Source: Lachnospiraceae bacterium (GTDB taxonomy: Bacteria > Bacillota > Clostridia > Lachnospirales > Lachnospiraceae). From it: a stretch of DNA of 64,000 bases. Position 1 is the first letter of the stretch, and each line of letters opens with the position of its first letter. A model generated the notes under the pieces. It had not been told where the DNA came from. It saw only the letters and a program-made list of their open reading frames with translations, and did not search any database. Position numbers and translations under genes: made by a program. The stretch lies in assembly GCA_022799755.1 (NCBI GenBank), contig JAAWOU010000002.1:43454-107453 (forward strand), read 5' to 3'. Below, piece by piece: positions 15,832-24,740 of the stretch.

Positions 15832-17135
15832 CGGTTGGTGAAGCATATTGCGCAGAGATCATCAAGCTTCTTTTTTCTATGACATTTACAGGCAGCATCA
15901 TATCACTTGTTCTGTTTTTCCTAAAACCGGTTATGAAAGGTAAGCTGCCGCAATCGTTCCAATATTATATGTGGCTTTCGGCAGTGACAGCCTTGCTGCT
16001 GCCCCTGTCAAGAATCATTGTGATTCCAAAAACGGATGCTTCGGCAGTATCGCCGCCGCATGATATTGCGCGGCAGATTTCTGATGCGGTGTCTGAAAAG
16101 CTTGCAAATCCTGCATTCGTGATGCGGCCGACTTTTCTTCCGGGTACCGCGGTTATTTTATACGCGATCTGGCAGTCAGGAATGATTCTTGTCCTTGGAT
16201 TTCATATTTTATGCTATGTGTCTTATGTCCGAAAGCTAAGCAGGCATAATATCAGTGCCGACCAGAAGGAAAGGGGGCTGGCAGTTCGCCTGTCAGGAAA
16301 GAAAAAAGCGCTGCGGTTATATAAGAACGCAATGGTGAACACCCCCATTTTAATTGGGTTCTTCCGCCCTGCGGTTATCCTGCCTGACAGAAAATATGAA
16401 GATGTGAAGCTGCGGAATATTCTCCTGCATGAGATGACACACAAAAAAAGGCATGATATTTTCATTAAGTGGCTGTTGATTTTGGCCGGGGCAGTCCACT
16501 GGTTTAATCCGCTTGTCTATTTCATGCGGCGGGAGATGAATAAAGCATGTGAATTAGCCTGTGACGAATTTGTCATAAAGGGATTTGACAGGAATGAAAT
16601 GCAGCAGTATGGCGATACCTTGATCGCAGTCGCTGCCGATTCCGTCAGAAAGATACCCCTTTTAATCGCTATGTTTGAAGACAAAAAGAATCTGAAAGAG
16701 AGGTTAGGAGCCATTATGAAACATAAAAGATATTCCAAAAGAACAGTGATTGCAGCAAGTGTTATTTTAGCTACTGTTATGTGTGTTATTTTCGGAATTT
16801 GTGCATTATTCAGCGCACAAGACGGATATGCTTACATGGATAAGTATTCTCTCGAAGACAAAATGCAAATAAAAGAGAGTGAATTGGGAAGAGCTTTGTA
16901 TCATTATGATAAAGAGAATATTGATTCGGCAATTGTGCATTTACAGTATTCAGATGATGGCGAAATCACCAGGGTCTATACCTATATTACAGGCCGGGAA
17001 AAAAATCCTGATACTGAAATGCTGAGCGGAATCATAGCTTTCATATCTGAAGATCTTGGCTTGGACATCTCTAATATAAGCCTGGATTATATAGATGCCG
17101 AAACATTGACTCTGAGGGCAAGCGTAGGGGAATGA
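15828..17135 (+). CDS. BlaR1/MecR1-type M56 membrane metalloprotease
   Basis: A 435-residue membrane protein. Hydrophobic helices lie at about 12-32, 45-62, 103-130 and 303-325. The zinc motif HEMTHKKRHD lies in the large cytoplasmic loop, followed by the downstream Glu in CELACDEFVI. After the last helix there are only about 110 extracellular residues, with no penicillin-binding Ser-x-x-Lys domain, so the sensed signal is not expected to be a beta-lactam bound covalently. On signalling it should cleave the BlaI-like repressor. The gene is AT-richer than the 5-13 kb region. Confidence 0.88.
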   Translation: MTVGEAYCAEIIKLLFSMTFTGSIISLVLFFLKPVMKGKLPQSFQYYMWLSAVTALLLPLSRIIVIPKTDASAVSPPHDIARQISDAVSEKLANPAFVMRPTFLPGTAVILYAIWQSGMILVLGFHILCYVSYVRKLSRHNISADQKERGLAVRLSGKKKALRLYKNAMVNTPILIGFFRPAVILPDRKYEDVKLRNILLHEMTHKKRHDIFIKWLLILAGAVHWFNPLVYFMRREMNKACELACDEFVIKGFDRNEMQQYGDTLIAVAADSVRKIPLLIAMFEDKKNLKERLGAIMKHKRYSKRTVIAASVILATVMCVIFGICALFSAQDGYAYMDKYSLEDKMQIKESELGRALYHYDKENIDSAIVHLQYSDDGEITRVYTYITGREKNPDTEMLSGIIAFISEDLGLDISNISLDYIDAETLTLRASVGE

Positions 17136-17232
17136 GCCGAAAAATATTTGATTGGAGAGGGGGGAATGCCAACGAAAATGTGATTGTTGTAGATAGGTAG
17201 ATATTGGATTGTTATTTTGGAAAGGAGAGGAA

Positions 17233-17436
17233 ATGAAAAAATTATTACAAAGTGTTTCAACGTGATTGTGTGCAATATTTATTGTGGTATCGCCGATGGA
17301 GGTCAAAGCAGAAAGCCTTACTGAGCAAAGACCTGTATACTACGATACAGAACAAGGCAGATTCGTTAACAATCTTGAGGAGTACATGTCACAGTTAAAT
17401 GATGGGGTGATTCAATGTCAGTTAGTTAAGTATTAG
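17233..17436 (+). pseudogene. Exported small-protein gene interrupted by a stop codon
   Basis: A strong binding site (GGAAAGGAGAGG) precedes ATG at 17233. The frame reads MKKLLQSVST, then TGA at 17263-17265, and continues open for 56 codons to TAG: a hydrophobic core, a likely signal cleavage at VKA-ES, and about 45 polar residues. Without the TGA this would be a typical secreted protein of 67 residues or a truncated longer one. It follows the BlaR1-like gene by 97 bp and was probably its co-transcribed exported partner. No homologue is recognised. Confidence 0.6.
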
Positions 17437-17896
17437 ATTCTGCTATAGGGGTCTAACCTAAATTTTTATGAAAAATCAAAAAATGGTTGACAAAAACGCT
17501 AAAATGTGCGGCCGCGCTCACTACTGATGAAATTTAGAGGTAGTGAGCGCGGCCCTTTGGTCAGAGGATAAAACCATCTAACCAAAGGAGGCGGTAGTGT
17601 TTTTAATTTTGTGTCTTTGCCTTTCCACCTTATTCCAGAGGCCGGGTGTGGGCGGAGCCCACGAAGCCTTGTAAATGCTGGATTTCTTGGTATTTTAATG
17701 GACATAAATCCTCGTCAGAAAAAACACAAAGACACAAGATTATTTACACCCTCGCTTTCAGGGTTCCGGTCACTGTTGTTTTCTGCATAATATCGCACAT
17801 CCTCAGCATTTCTGCTTCTTAGATATAAAATCCCGAAATACCAATACTTTCTTCTAAATCAAGTCTGTCCCCTGAATGCTATATTGTCTGTAGATT
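17437..17896. other. Gene-free stretch with several strong inverted repeats
   Basis: The 460-bp gap contains: 15-bp perfect arms at 17509-17523 and 17539-17553 enclosing 15 bases; CCTTTGGT (17553-17560) with ACCAAAGG (17581-17588); a 6-bp stem with a 3-base loop near 17647-17661 (GTGGGC/GCCCAC); and TTGTGTCTTTG at 17609-17619 facing CAAAGACACAA at 17727-17737. No convincing coding sequence is seen. It could be a structured RNA, a small non-autonomous mobile element or the end of a larger insertion. Confidence 0.55.
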
Positions 17897-18760
17897 TTAT
17901 TCTTTTTGAAGTTTTAATATCGTTTCTTTAGAAAGCCTTGAGTATTTAATGATTTTTTCTAGCGGCTCATTATTCAGCAACATCTCTTTAGCTGTCTCAA
18001 TCCTTTCGTCATGCCTTTCACTTTCCACATATGAACGCATGATTTCCTCCTCATCATACAATAACATCATGATATCCACTACCTCCTTCTCTTTGCTGCT
18101 CAAATACTCTTTCAGTACATTTCTGTCCTTACAGATACGAATCGCTTCCAAGACAGCCTCCTGTGTTCTCCCGTGAAGCGCCATCTGCTCGTTGCATACT
18201 TTTGTAAACATGACATACTGATTGGTAATATCCCCCTCTTCACCATCATATATCATCTTTACTTTTACATCAATACAGCTCTGTTTTCCATCGAAGAACT
18301 CCTGTGCCAGTGAAACCTCCGCAGGCCTCGTCGTTCTGTCACCGGTATAGATTACATAAATCTCAGGTACTGGTATTTTTACTTTTTTGCTCTTGTAGAG
18401 ATTTTGACTGGTTCGGCTAAAATAATCGTGGTAGGTCTGCACCATATACATCAATGCTCGGATAATGATATTCATCGTCCAGGTTGACTGTGCTTCCGCC
18501 AAGATTACCATTCTGTGTTCAACAATAAAACCCAAGTCATTATTATATATATTATCTGTCAGCACATTCTTGATGGTGATGTCTGTCAGCTTATCTTCTG
18601 TAGTATCAGTATCTTCTGGATGGAGCGCTTTATACAGCTGCAACAGGTACTTTTTATCCTGAAACAGGTTTGTGAAGACGCTGTCCTTGATTGTACGCTT
18701 CATCACATCCGCACGTTGCTGTTGTCCTTCTCCCAAAGATACAGCATTGTTATCCGCCAT
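17897..18760 (-). CDS. Rpn-family recombination-promoting nuclease / PD-(D/E)XK transposase-like protein
   Basis: A 287-residue protein of the family annotated as PD-(D/E)XK nuclease transposase. The N-terminal motif SVFTNLFQDKKYLLQLYKAL is typical, and the nuclease core is visible as NDLGFIVEHRMVILAEAQST with the Asp, the Glu and the E-A-Q segment. The C-terminus has a helical region ending in KYSRLSKETILKLQ. It probably cuts DNA and stimulates recombination. It lies among mobile-element remains and is AT-richer than the housekeeping genes. Confidence 0.85.
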   Translation of the reverse strand: MADNNAVSLGEGQQQRADVMKRTIKDSVFTNLFQDKKYLLQLYKALHPEDTDTTEDKLTDITIKNVLTDNIYNNDLGFIVEHRMVILAEAQSTWTMNIIIRALMYMVQTYHDYFSRTSQNLYKSKKVKIPVPEIYVIYTGDRTTRPAEVSLAQEFFDGKQSCIDVKVKMIYDGEEGDITNQYVMFTKVCNEQMALHGRTQEAVLEAIRICKDRNVLKEYLSSKEKEVVDIMMLLYDEEEIMRSYVESERHDERIETAKEMLLNNEPLEKIIKYSRLSKETILKLQKE

Positions 18761-18812
18761 CTGTCCACATCCTTTCCACCCTGATTGGTTACATAATCCT
18801 ACCTATGTATTA

Positions 18813-18841
18813 ATAGTACCATAATCTCTGCCGTCTTTCAA
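18813..18841 (-). promoter_or_regulatory. Promoter of the Rpn-family gene
   Basis: Minus strand: TTGAAA (18841-18836), a 17-bp spacer, TACTAT (18818-18813). It lies about 55 bp upstream of the start codon. Confidence 0.55.
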
Positions 18842-18966
18842 TGAAATTTACTATACATCATAAGCAGCATTACGATAAACGCATCAATTTTCCATCTTTA
18901 CCCTATTGACTTTTTTGTAAATTTCTGCATACCCCGTCCATTTCTGATACATTTATGGTATAATGA

Positions 18967-18983
18967 ATTACATATTATGTAAT
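18967..18983. promoter_or_regulatory. Palindromic operator candidate before a transposase-associated gene
   Basis: An 8-1-8 perfect palindrome, ATTACATA-T-TATGTAAT, lies 12 bp after a TATAAT box (about 18955-18960) and overlaps the expected transcription start of the next gene. Confidence 0.45.
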
Positions 18984-18998
18984 ACCTTGGAGGCTATC

Positions 18999-19643
18999 AT
19001 GGCAAATTATCCAGACTGGGTTCTTGCGCATAAAAAGAAAGGCACCTATATCAATAAGGTCGGCGACAGGTACTACCTTTATGCCGCCCATTCCGAACGG
19101 GTACCCGGCACAAAAAAAGTAAGGCGCGTATGTGACGGGTACCTCGGCAGGATCACACAGGACCAGGGGCTGATTCCTCCCAGGGACAGGCCGGGGACCG
19201 TCTTCTGCTCCGTTGAATACGGCCTCTCCTCCCTGATCCTTTCCCTCTGTGGGAATATTCACAGCGGATTCCGCCGGACATTTGTGGTGAACGGGGATTT
19301 CATCATGGCCGCTTCCATACTGAATTATATATACGGGTGCTTCTCGCAGGAGCTCTTCCAGCATTCCTGGCTGTCCATGCACTTCCTCGGGCTTTCCTTC
19401 CCTGACCGGACAACCCCGCAGCAGGAAACCGGCATACAGCAGGGAACGCGCATGATAGCAGAGACCCTCTCCAGGACATTCGGGGACAGCCTTGCCTATG
19501 TAACGGCAGTATTCTCCCTTGTCACCCTGGTCTCTTCCGGAAAAGGGTTCCACTGTTCCAGACTGCCGGAATCTGTACCTGTTTTTGTAGAACGATACGC
19601 TTTATCCTGGAGGGCTGACCTATGGCAAAAATCAACCACGTAA
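18999..19643 (+). CDS. Transposase-associated protein
   Basis: A 214-residue protein starting after TTGGAGG. The first 70 residues (AHKKKGTYINKVGDRYYLYA and KVRRVCDGYLGRITQDQGLI) resemble the N-terminal region that precedes the catalytic domain in several DDE transposases of Clostridia. The rest is helical with no DDE triad visible. Its end overlaps the start of the decayed ISAs1-type frame by 22 bp. It may be the first gene of a two-gene insertion element or a truncated transposase. Confidence 0.55.
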   Translation: MANYPDWVLAHKKKGTYINKVGDRYYLYAAHSERVPGTKKVRRVCDGYLGRITQDQGLIPPRDRPGTVFCSVEYGLSSLILSLCGNIHSGFRRTFVVNGDFIMAASILNYIYGCFSQELFQHSWLSMHFLGLSFPDRTTPQQETGIQQGTRMIAETLSRTFGDSLAYVTAVFSLVTLVSSGKGFHCSRLPESVPVFVERYALSWRADLWQKSTT

Positions 19644-20144
19644 TCATGGAATATGCAGATATCCTTTCACAGCCAGGTCGAGACCAGACGGTTCTACCGT
19701 GTGCCGGCCAGCTGTGGGAAGGAAGAATGGGCCGGCATGAAAAGCTTCATCTGCTATGAAAAGCATATCTTCAATATCATAACAGGACAGGAACAGGCAG
19801 AATGCAGGTTCTATATCTCAAGCCTGCAGGATGTGGCTTTAATCGCCCAGGCTATCCGCGGGCACTGGGCAGTGGAAAACAATCTGCACTGGCACCTGGA
19901 CTATTCGTTTTCGGAAGACGGGCAGACCACTATGGATAAGCAGGCATTCCAGAACATGAGTCTGATCAATAAACTGGTGCTGTCACTCTGCAAGCTTGCC
20001 CAGCCTCTAATGAAGGACAGCATTCGGGCCATCCGGCTTCGCTTTTCCTGGAACTTCGAAGATAACCTGGCAATTCTACTGAATGTTTTTGATACTGATA
20101 CAATCAAAAAATGTTTAGAATCTGCAATCCCTGCCGGAAGATAA
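19622..20144 (+). pseudogene. ISAs1-family transposase, internally deleted and frameshifted
   Basis: The frame opens at 19622 with MAKINHVIMEYADILSQ, an ISAs1-like N-terminus. It then joins out of frame to the C-terminal third, read from about 19653 to the stop at 20144. That part contains the family hallmark AQAIRGHWAVENNLHWHLDY followed by SFSEDGQT. Full ISAs1 transposases have about 370 residues, so roughly 200 residues including the N-terminal catalytic Asp residues are lost. The element cannot encode an active enzyme. Confidence 0.75.
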
Positions 20145-20199
20145 GGGTTATTCAGGTATCCCTGTTTTTCAGATACTTTTTGTGAATAGAGAAAAAACG

Positions 20200-20248
20200 A
20201 AAGCCAGATACAGAAACAGTTAAATCCAGTTTCTATCTGGCTTTTTTT
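20200..20248 (+). terminator. Intrinsic terminator after the transposase remnant
   Basis: AAAGCCAGATA pairs with TATCTGGCTTT around a partly paired loop, followed by seven T. Downstream, 20288-20312 contains a 12-bp tandem duplication (ATCAATGGTGGA twice). Confidence 0.8.
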
Positions 20249-20433
20249 ATATCCTACATTTAAAATGGTGCGTTTATCCTAAGATATCAATGGTGGAATC
20301 AATGGTGGAAACTACGGGGCCGGGTTTTGGAAAGGTGCAGGGAAATTTGGGAAAGAAACAATTAGGTGGAAAAAGAGAGGCGGATATGGTAAAATATCAT
20401 TGAACTCAAATATCTTTGGAAGGAGGAGTTGGC

Positions 20434-21684
20434 GTGGGCTTGTTTGACAAGTTTAAGAAAAATACGGTTCCGGAGCGGGTAAAAGGGGCGGGGATGCTCT
20501 TCTGCCCGATTCCGGACTGCAAAGAGGTTCTGGACCGAATAGAGGAGCTGTTTCAAATCCGGCATGTGGGCGACGGGAACAATATCACTTTGCGCCAGGG
20601 CGATATGGAAATCATTTTCCTGGCTGCCTCGCCGGAGGGGGAGGGAGAGGATGCCCGGTACGCCAAAGAGCAGCTTCAGGGGGTGGCGGGCTATGTCTAT
20701 CACAACGAGACGCCCCTGCTGGAGATAAAGCGCAACCTGTTCTACCACCTGCGCCAGTGCAAAAGCCTGGTTCAGATTATCTACTCCTTTGACAGCGCCG
20801 GCCCCAGGGAGACAAAGGAGAAAGAGGGGCAGATTATGTCACCCGTTCTGGCCGTCACGGAAAAGCTCCTGGGAGTGGTCACGTTCGGGGACGGTATGAC
20901 CCTGCAAAACGGCAAAGGCCAGGTGATCCTGGACAAGGCGGGCAAAAGCGAACTGGACTTTTATATGCCCGCCGAGCGCCCCGTGCCGGAGGACTGGGCC
21001 AAAGACGCGCCCCCGGAGAGCGTGGAGCGGAGAAACAGGTCCATGGAGCTGCTGCAAAAGAAGCATGTCTATGTGACGCCCTGGCTGCCTTTGCTGGCGG
21101 AGAGGGCGGAGGAGCCGGGCCGCACTGTGGAGGAGGTCTGCGGCCGGGCAGCGGCGCTATTGATCTTGTCGCTGTACTCCGAGTGCCGGGTGGGAGACCA
21201 TATGTCCTACCAAGAGGCCAGGGAGTTTGTGGCGCCCATCCTTGCGGGGTATGGGGCGGAAGCGTATTTCTCGCCGGCGGAAAAGAAGTACCTGGACAAT
21301 CCCGATTCCACGGAAAAGGAGCAGATTCAGTTTGCGTGGCAGTACGAGAATCTGTGGGTAATGGAATGGGCCCTGGGGCTTACCGATGATCTGTTCTGGC
21401 CCGACCGCATCTGCGATGTCCCCGGTTCGGTACGGCTGATGAAGCGCTGTCCCGACATGGAGTCCCTGCTGGCGGCGGCAAAGCTTCGTCCCCGGAAAGA
21501 GCTGCTGGAGCAGGCCGATCTGATTTACCGGCTTCACTGGGCCTGTGTGGACGCCCGGGTAATGGGGATGCCTGCGCCTCAGAAGCTGGAGGCGGGCGTG
21601 GTCATGGAGCGCCATCATTCCCTGTTCTGGCTGGCGGGCTGCGACAATATGTGCCCCTGGGATGAGGTGGATCTGTCCACCTGA
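20434..21684 (+). CDS. DUF4272-domain protein
   Basis: A 416-residue soluble protein. The GTG at 20434 is chosen as start since AAGGAGGAG precedes it by five bases and the protein then begins MGLFDKFKKN. The N-terminal 150 residues form a separate alpha/beta region. From about residue 185 there is a DUF4272 domain, with SVERRNRSMELLQKKHVYVT and, near the end, LYRLHWACVDARVMG-type segments (seen as DLIYRLHWACVDARVMG). The family is of unknown function, often near contact-system or bacteriophage-type genes, but nothing here supports that. Monocistronic or co-transcribed with the transaldolase gene 93 bp downstream. Confidence 0.75.
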   Translation: MGLFDKFKKNTVPERVKGAGMLFCPIPDCKEVLDRIEELFQIRHVGDGNNITLRQGDMEIIFLAASPEGEGEDARYAKEQLQGVAGYVYHNETPLLEIKRNLFYHLRQCKSLVQIIYSFDSAGPRETKEKEGQIMSPVLAVTEKLLGVVTFGDGMTLQNGKGQVILDKAGKSELDFYMPAERPVPEDWAKDAPPESVERRNRSMELLQKKHVYVTPWLPLLAERAEEPGRTVEEVCGRAAALLILSLYSECRVGDHMSYQEAREFVAPILAGYGAEAYFSPAEKKYLDNPDSTEKEQIQFAWQYENLWVMEWALGLTDDLFWPDRICDVPGSVRLMKRCPDMESLLAAAKLRPRKELLEQADLIYRLHWACVDARVMGMPAPQKLEAGVVMERHHSLFWLAGCDNMCPWDEVDLST

Positions 21685-21777
21685 CAAAGCCTGCAGGAGG
21701 AGCCGGATAAAAGTATTTGTGTTTTGTACAACAATCCCAAAGAGGATAAAATCCTGGGATGGAAAGGAGAGTTCAGT

Positions 21778-22431
21778 ATGCGTTTTTTCATTGACACGGC
21801 AAAGGTGGAGGATATCAGAAAGGCAAATGACATGGGTGTCATCTGCGGCGTCACCACAAATCCCTCCCTGATCGCAAAGGAGGGCAGGGTATTCAGTGAG
21901 GTCATTGCGGAGATTGCATCCATTGTGGACGGGCCTATCAGCGGCGAGGTAAAGGCCACTACCGAGGACGCCCAGGGAATGATCCGGGAGGGCAGGGAGA
22001 TCGCTGCCATTCATCCCAATATGGTGGTAAAGATTCCCATGACCGTGGAGGGCTTAAAGGCCTGCAAGGCATTGTCCAACGAGGGCATCAAGGTAAATAT
22101 GACATTGATCTTCACGGCGAATCAGGCGCTTTTAGCCGCAAGGGCCGGAGCCGCTTTCGTCTCCCCTTTCCTGGGACGCCTGGACGACATCAGCCAGAGG
22201 GGCGTGGACCTGATCCGGGAGATCGCGGATATCTTTTCCGTCACCGACTTAGAGACCCAGATCATTGCCGCCAGCGTGCGCAACCCGGTTCATGTCACCG
22301 ACTGCGCTCTGGCCGGGGCGGATATCGCCACGGTGCCCTACGGCGTTATCGAGCAGATGGTGAAGCATCCGCTGACGGACGCAGGAATCGCCAAGTTTCA
22401 GGCGGATTACAGAGCTGTATTCGGAGAGTGA
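21778..22431 (+). CDS. fsa: Transaldolase-like fructose-6-phosphate aldolase
   Basis: A 217-residue TIM-barrel Schiff-base enzyme, the short form of the transaldolase family. It begins [17 protein letters not shown] after GGAAAGGAGAG. Visible features are [15 protein letters not shown] with the active-site Lys, [19 protein letters not shown] and SPFLGRLDD. It either transfers dihydroxyacetone units or cleaves fructose 6-phosphate; sequence alone does not decide between the two. Length matches the short family well. Confidence 0.9.
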   Translation: MRFFIDTAKVEDIRKANDMGVICGVTTNPSLIAKEGRVFSEVIAEIASIVDGPISGEVKATTEDAQGMIREGREIAAIHPNMVVKIPMTVEGLKACKALSNEGIKVNMTLIFTANQALLAARAGAAFVSPFLGRLDDISQRGVDLIREIADIFSVTDLETQIIAASVRNPVHVTDCALAGADIATVPYGVIEQMVKHPLTDAGIAKFQADYRAVFGE

Positions 22432-22447
22432 GGAACACAAATAGAAA

Positions 22448-22484
22448 GCTGCCATGGCTTTGCGCTTTGCATTGCCATGGCAGC
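22448..22484. terminator. Bidirectional stem-loop between convergent genes
   Basis: An 11-bp perfect stem, GCTGCCATGGC with GCCATGGCAGC, sits between the stops of fsa and the spore-protein gene. On the minus strand it is followed by TTTCTATTTG, so it best serves as terminator of the spore-protein gene. Confidence 0.65.
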
Positions 22485-22519
22485 CTCTTGTCTCTAAGCG
22501 ATTATCGGCTCAGGGAACC

Positions 22520-22720
22520 TTATTTCATCTGCTCTTCCTGCTTCTTGATCATACGACGTACCATCTCGCCGCCGATAGAACCGGCCTCGCGGGAAGTCAG
22601 GTCGCCGTTGTAACCCTCTTTCAGGTTCACACCCAGCTCGCTGGCAACCTCAGTCTTGAAACGATCCATAGCTGCCTTAGCTTCGGGTACCTCTACTCTG
22701 TTTGTCTTAGATCCGGACAT
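22520..22720 (-). CDS. Alpha/beta-type small acid-soluble spore protein
   Basis: A 66-residue DNA-binding spore protein that coats and protects the chromosome in dormant spores. The start has GGAGGTGAAAAAC upstream. The protein contains FKTEVASELGV, matching the germination-protease cleavage region, and LTSREAGSIGGEMVRRMI, the conserved C-terminal block. Its presence is the direct sign that the organism makes endospores. Expression in the forespore under sigma-G is expected from the family. Confidence 0.95.
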   Translation of the reverse strand: MSGSKTNRVEVPEAKAAMDRFKTEVASELGVNLKEGYNGDLTSREAGSIGGEMVRRMIKKQEEQMK

Positions 22721-22759
22721 GTTTTTCACCTCCAATACTGTATCTTTTCTTTTATCTAT

Positions 22760-22794
22760 CTTCAAGATAAGTGCCGCCCGCACTTATCCTGAAG
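22760..22794. other. Stem-loop upstream of the spore-protein gene; rest of gap empty
   Basis: CTTCA and GATAAGTGC pair with GCACTTATC and TGAAG around CGCCC, with one mismatch (14 pairs). A partial second copy of the motif follows at about 22800-22828. From there to 23097 I see no convincing gene; a 53-codon frame from 22834 lacks a binding site. Confidence 0.45.
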
Positions 22795-23097
22795 TTCAGA
22801 AGTAAGTGTTTCGCTGCGACTTATCTTGGTCTTAGTATGACCTGGCGGAAAGAAAATATGTTGGAAAGATTTGGGGATAATGCGGCGGAAAGAACAAAGG
22901 CCCAAACAACGCGCAAAGATACCCGAATGGATTGCATTTACCTGAAAGATGTGTTAGAATCGAAATATTCGTACATGCTTATAACAGGCTTATAAAAAGC
23001 GGCGCCGGAAACGGGGCGCAGCGAATGACTTAAAATTGTTAAAGAACGAAAAGCGCCGTGCCGCCGGGGTGCGGGGATACGGCCGTATGGGGGTCAT

Positions 23098-24063
23098 ATG
23101 TTACACAATATTATTTCCGGAGGGCATACCTCTATGCTTGCCTTGTGCGGCATCTTGTTTGCATTTATCGTCACAGTGTTTGCCACAGCAAAGTTTTCCG
23201 GGTATCTGCCAAAGGACGCGGGCCGGGAATTTGCCGTTGACGGCAAGCTTTCGGCGGGAAAGCCCAGAGGGGCGGGAATCATCTTTGTCCTGGCCTTTGC
23301 GGCCGCGGCGCTTCTCTTTGTCCCTGTGAAAGCGGAGCTTGTCATATACCTGGTCCTGCTGGTCATCAGCATGCTCACGGGCTTTTTGGACGATGCGTCG
23401 GACAAGCCCTGGGGGGAGCTGAAAAAAGGCCTGCTGGATCTGTGCGTGTCCGTGCTGGTGGCCATGACGTTTCTTCATTATAATGACAATACCATCCGGC
23501 TGGCCCTGTTCCACCAGGAGCTGGTAATTCCAAAAGTTTTATTCGGCATTCTGATCGTGGTGCTGGTATGGACCTCCGTAAACGTGACCAACTGCGCTGA
23601 CGGTGTGGACGGGCTGTCGGGGACGCTGACCATTATTACCGTTATGAGCTTTTACCTGGTGGACCGGATTCTGGGGACGGGGGAGGACTTTTCTTTCCTG
23701 ATCCTTTTGTTCGCCGCATGCATATTGGGGTATCTGTGGTACAATGCCACGCCCAGCAGGCTTCTGATGGGGGATGCGGGTTCCAGGGCCATGGGCCTGT
23801 TTATCAGCATCGCCGCCCTGAAAAGCGGCAGTCCCGTGCTCTATATCCCGGTTGCCTTTGTCCTCATGCTGGACGGCGGGCTGGGACTTGTAAAGGTAGG
23901 CCTGATTCGGGTCTTTCACGTCCGTATCCTGAAAAAGGTGCGCACGCCCCTCCACGATCAGGTCCGCAAGGTGTGGGGCTGGTCCAACACCCAGACCGTA
24001 TTTCGCTTTGCCATCATCCAGATTATTCTGGCCGTGGCGGTGGTATACGGAATCGGACTGTAG
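23098..24063 (+). CDS. MraY-type phospho-N-acetylmuramoyl-pentapeptide transferase
   Basis: A 321-residue polytopic membrane enzyme of the polyprenyl-phosphate N-acetylhexosamine-1-phosphate transferase superfamily. Motifs are GKPRGAGI, LTGFLDDASDK (Asp pair), NVTNCADGVDGLSG, LLMGDAGSRAMG and TPLHDQVRKVWGWS, in the order seen in MraY. It should attach a sugar phosphate to undecaprenyl phosphate at the inner face of the membrane, with UDP-MurNAc-pentapeptide the best guess. It lies outside a division-wall cluster, so it may be a second MraY or a wall-polymer initiator. Confidence 0.82.
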   Translation: MLHNIISGGHTSMLALCGILFAFIVTVFATAKFSGYLPKDAGREFAVDGKLSAGKPRGAGIIFVLAFAAAALLFVPVKAELVIYLVLLVISMLTGFLDDASDKPWGELKKGLLDLCVSVLVAMTFLHYNDNTIRLALFHQELVIPKVLFGILIVVLVWTSVNVTNCADGVDGLSGTLTIITVMSFYLVDRILGTGEDFSFLILLFAACILGYLWYNATPSRLLMGDAGSRAMGLFISIAALKSGSPVLYIPVAFVLMLDGGLGLVKVGLIRVFHVRILKKVRTPLHDQVRKVWGWSNTQTVFRFAIIQIILAVAVVYGIGL

Positions 24064-24236
24064 ATCCCAGCGGCATTGCGGAAAGGAAGCCAGGAAAAAC
24101 ATGAATGTGTGAATGTCCCTGTCAGCAGGCTGACCGGCTATGACTGAGAAAAGAGAAAGACATGGGATTGAAAGATAGGAAGTATAAGCACATTTCTGCG
24201 ATACAGATATAGAACCAAAATAGAGGTAAAATTATT

Positions 24237-24740
24237 ATGTACGACCAATTGACACCCAGCGATATCAAGAAAATGGAAGAGGAAATCGAGCACCGCAAGC
24301 TTGTGGTGCGGCCCAAGGCTTTGGAGGACGTAAAGGAGGCCAGAGCCCAGGGGGATTTAAGCGAGAACTTCGAGTACTACGCGGCAAAAAAGTACAAGAA
24401 CCAGAACGAGAGCCGCATCCGCTATCTGGAGCGCATGATCAAGACCGCCAGGGTCATCTCCGAGGATTCCGCCGAGGACGAGGTGGGCATTAACAATACG
24501 GTTACCGTGGAGTTCTTAGAGGACGGACTGGAAGAGACATTCAAGATCGTTACCACCGTCAGAGGGAATTCCCTGGAGAACCTGATCAGCAATGAAAGCC
24601 CCCTGGGCAAAGCGCTTCTGGGGAAAAAAGAGGGGGACACGGCCCATGTGCAGGTAAACGCTGCCACCGGCTATGATGTAAGAATTGTCAGTATCGAAAA
24701 AACCGTCGACGACGGCAGTGATAAGATTAGGAGCTTTTAA
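24237..24740 (+). CDS. greA: Transcription elongation factor GreA
   Basis: A 167-residue factor that rescues backtracked RNA polymerase. The N-terminal coiled coil carries ARAQGDLSENFEYYAAKKYK with the Asp/Glu tip residues, and the C-terminal FKBP-like domain has ESPLGKALLGKKEGDT. The length and both domains are normal. It immediately precedes the HAD-CPBP gene with no gap. Confidence 0.95.
   Translation: MYDQLTPSDIKKMEEEIEHRKLVVRPKALEDVKEARAQGDLSENFEYYAAKKYKNQNESRIRYLERMIKTARVISEDSAEDEVGINNTVTVEFLEDGLEETFKIVTTVRGNSLENLISNESPLGKALLGKKEGDTAHVQVNAATGYDVRIVSIEKTVDDGSDKIRSF

Noticed and set aside
17524-17531. CTGATGA next to a stem, like a hammerhead ribozyme core
   Set aside because: The required GAAA after a second stem and the third stem are not present in the right order, so the match is probably chance.
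15350-20360. Shared TTTGGGAAAGAAACA upstream of the BlaI-type gene (about 15352) and the DUF4272 gene (about 20347)
   Set aside because: A 15-bp match is near chance level for a window of this size and the flanks do not align.
22834-22995. 53-codon frame between the spore-protein and MraY-type genes
   Set aside because: No ribosome binding site, no known family and no signal peptide.
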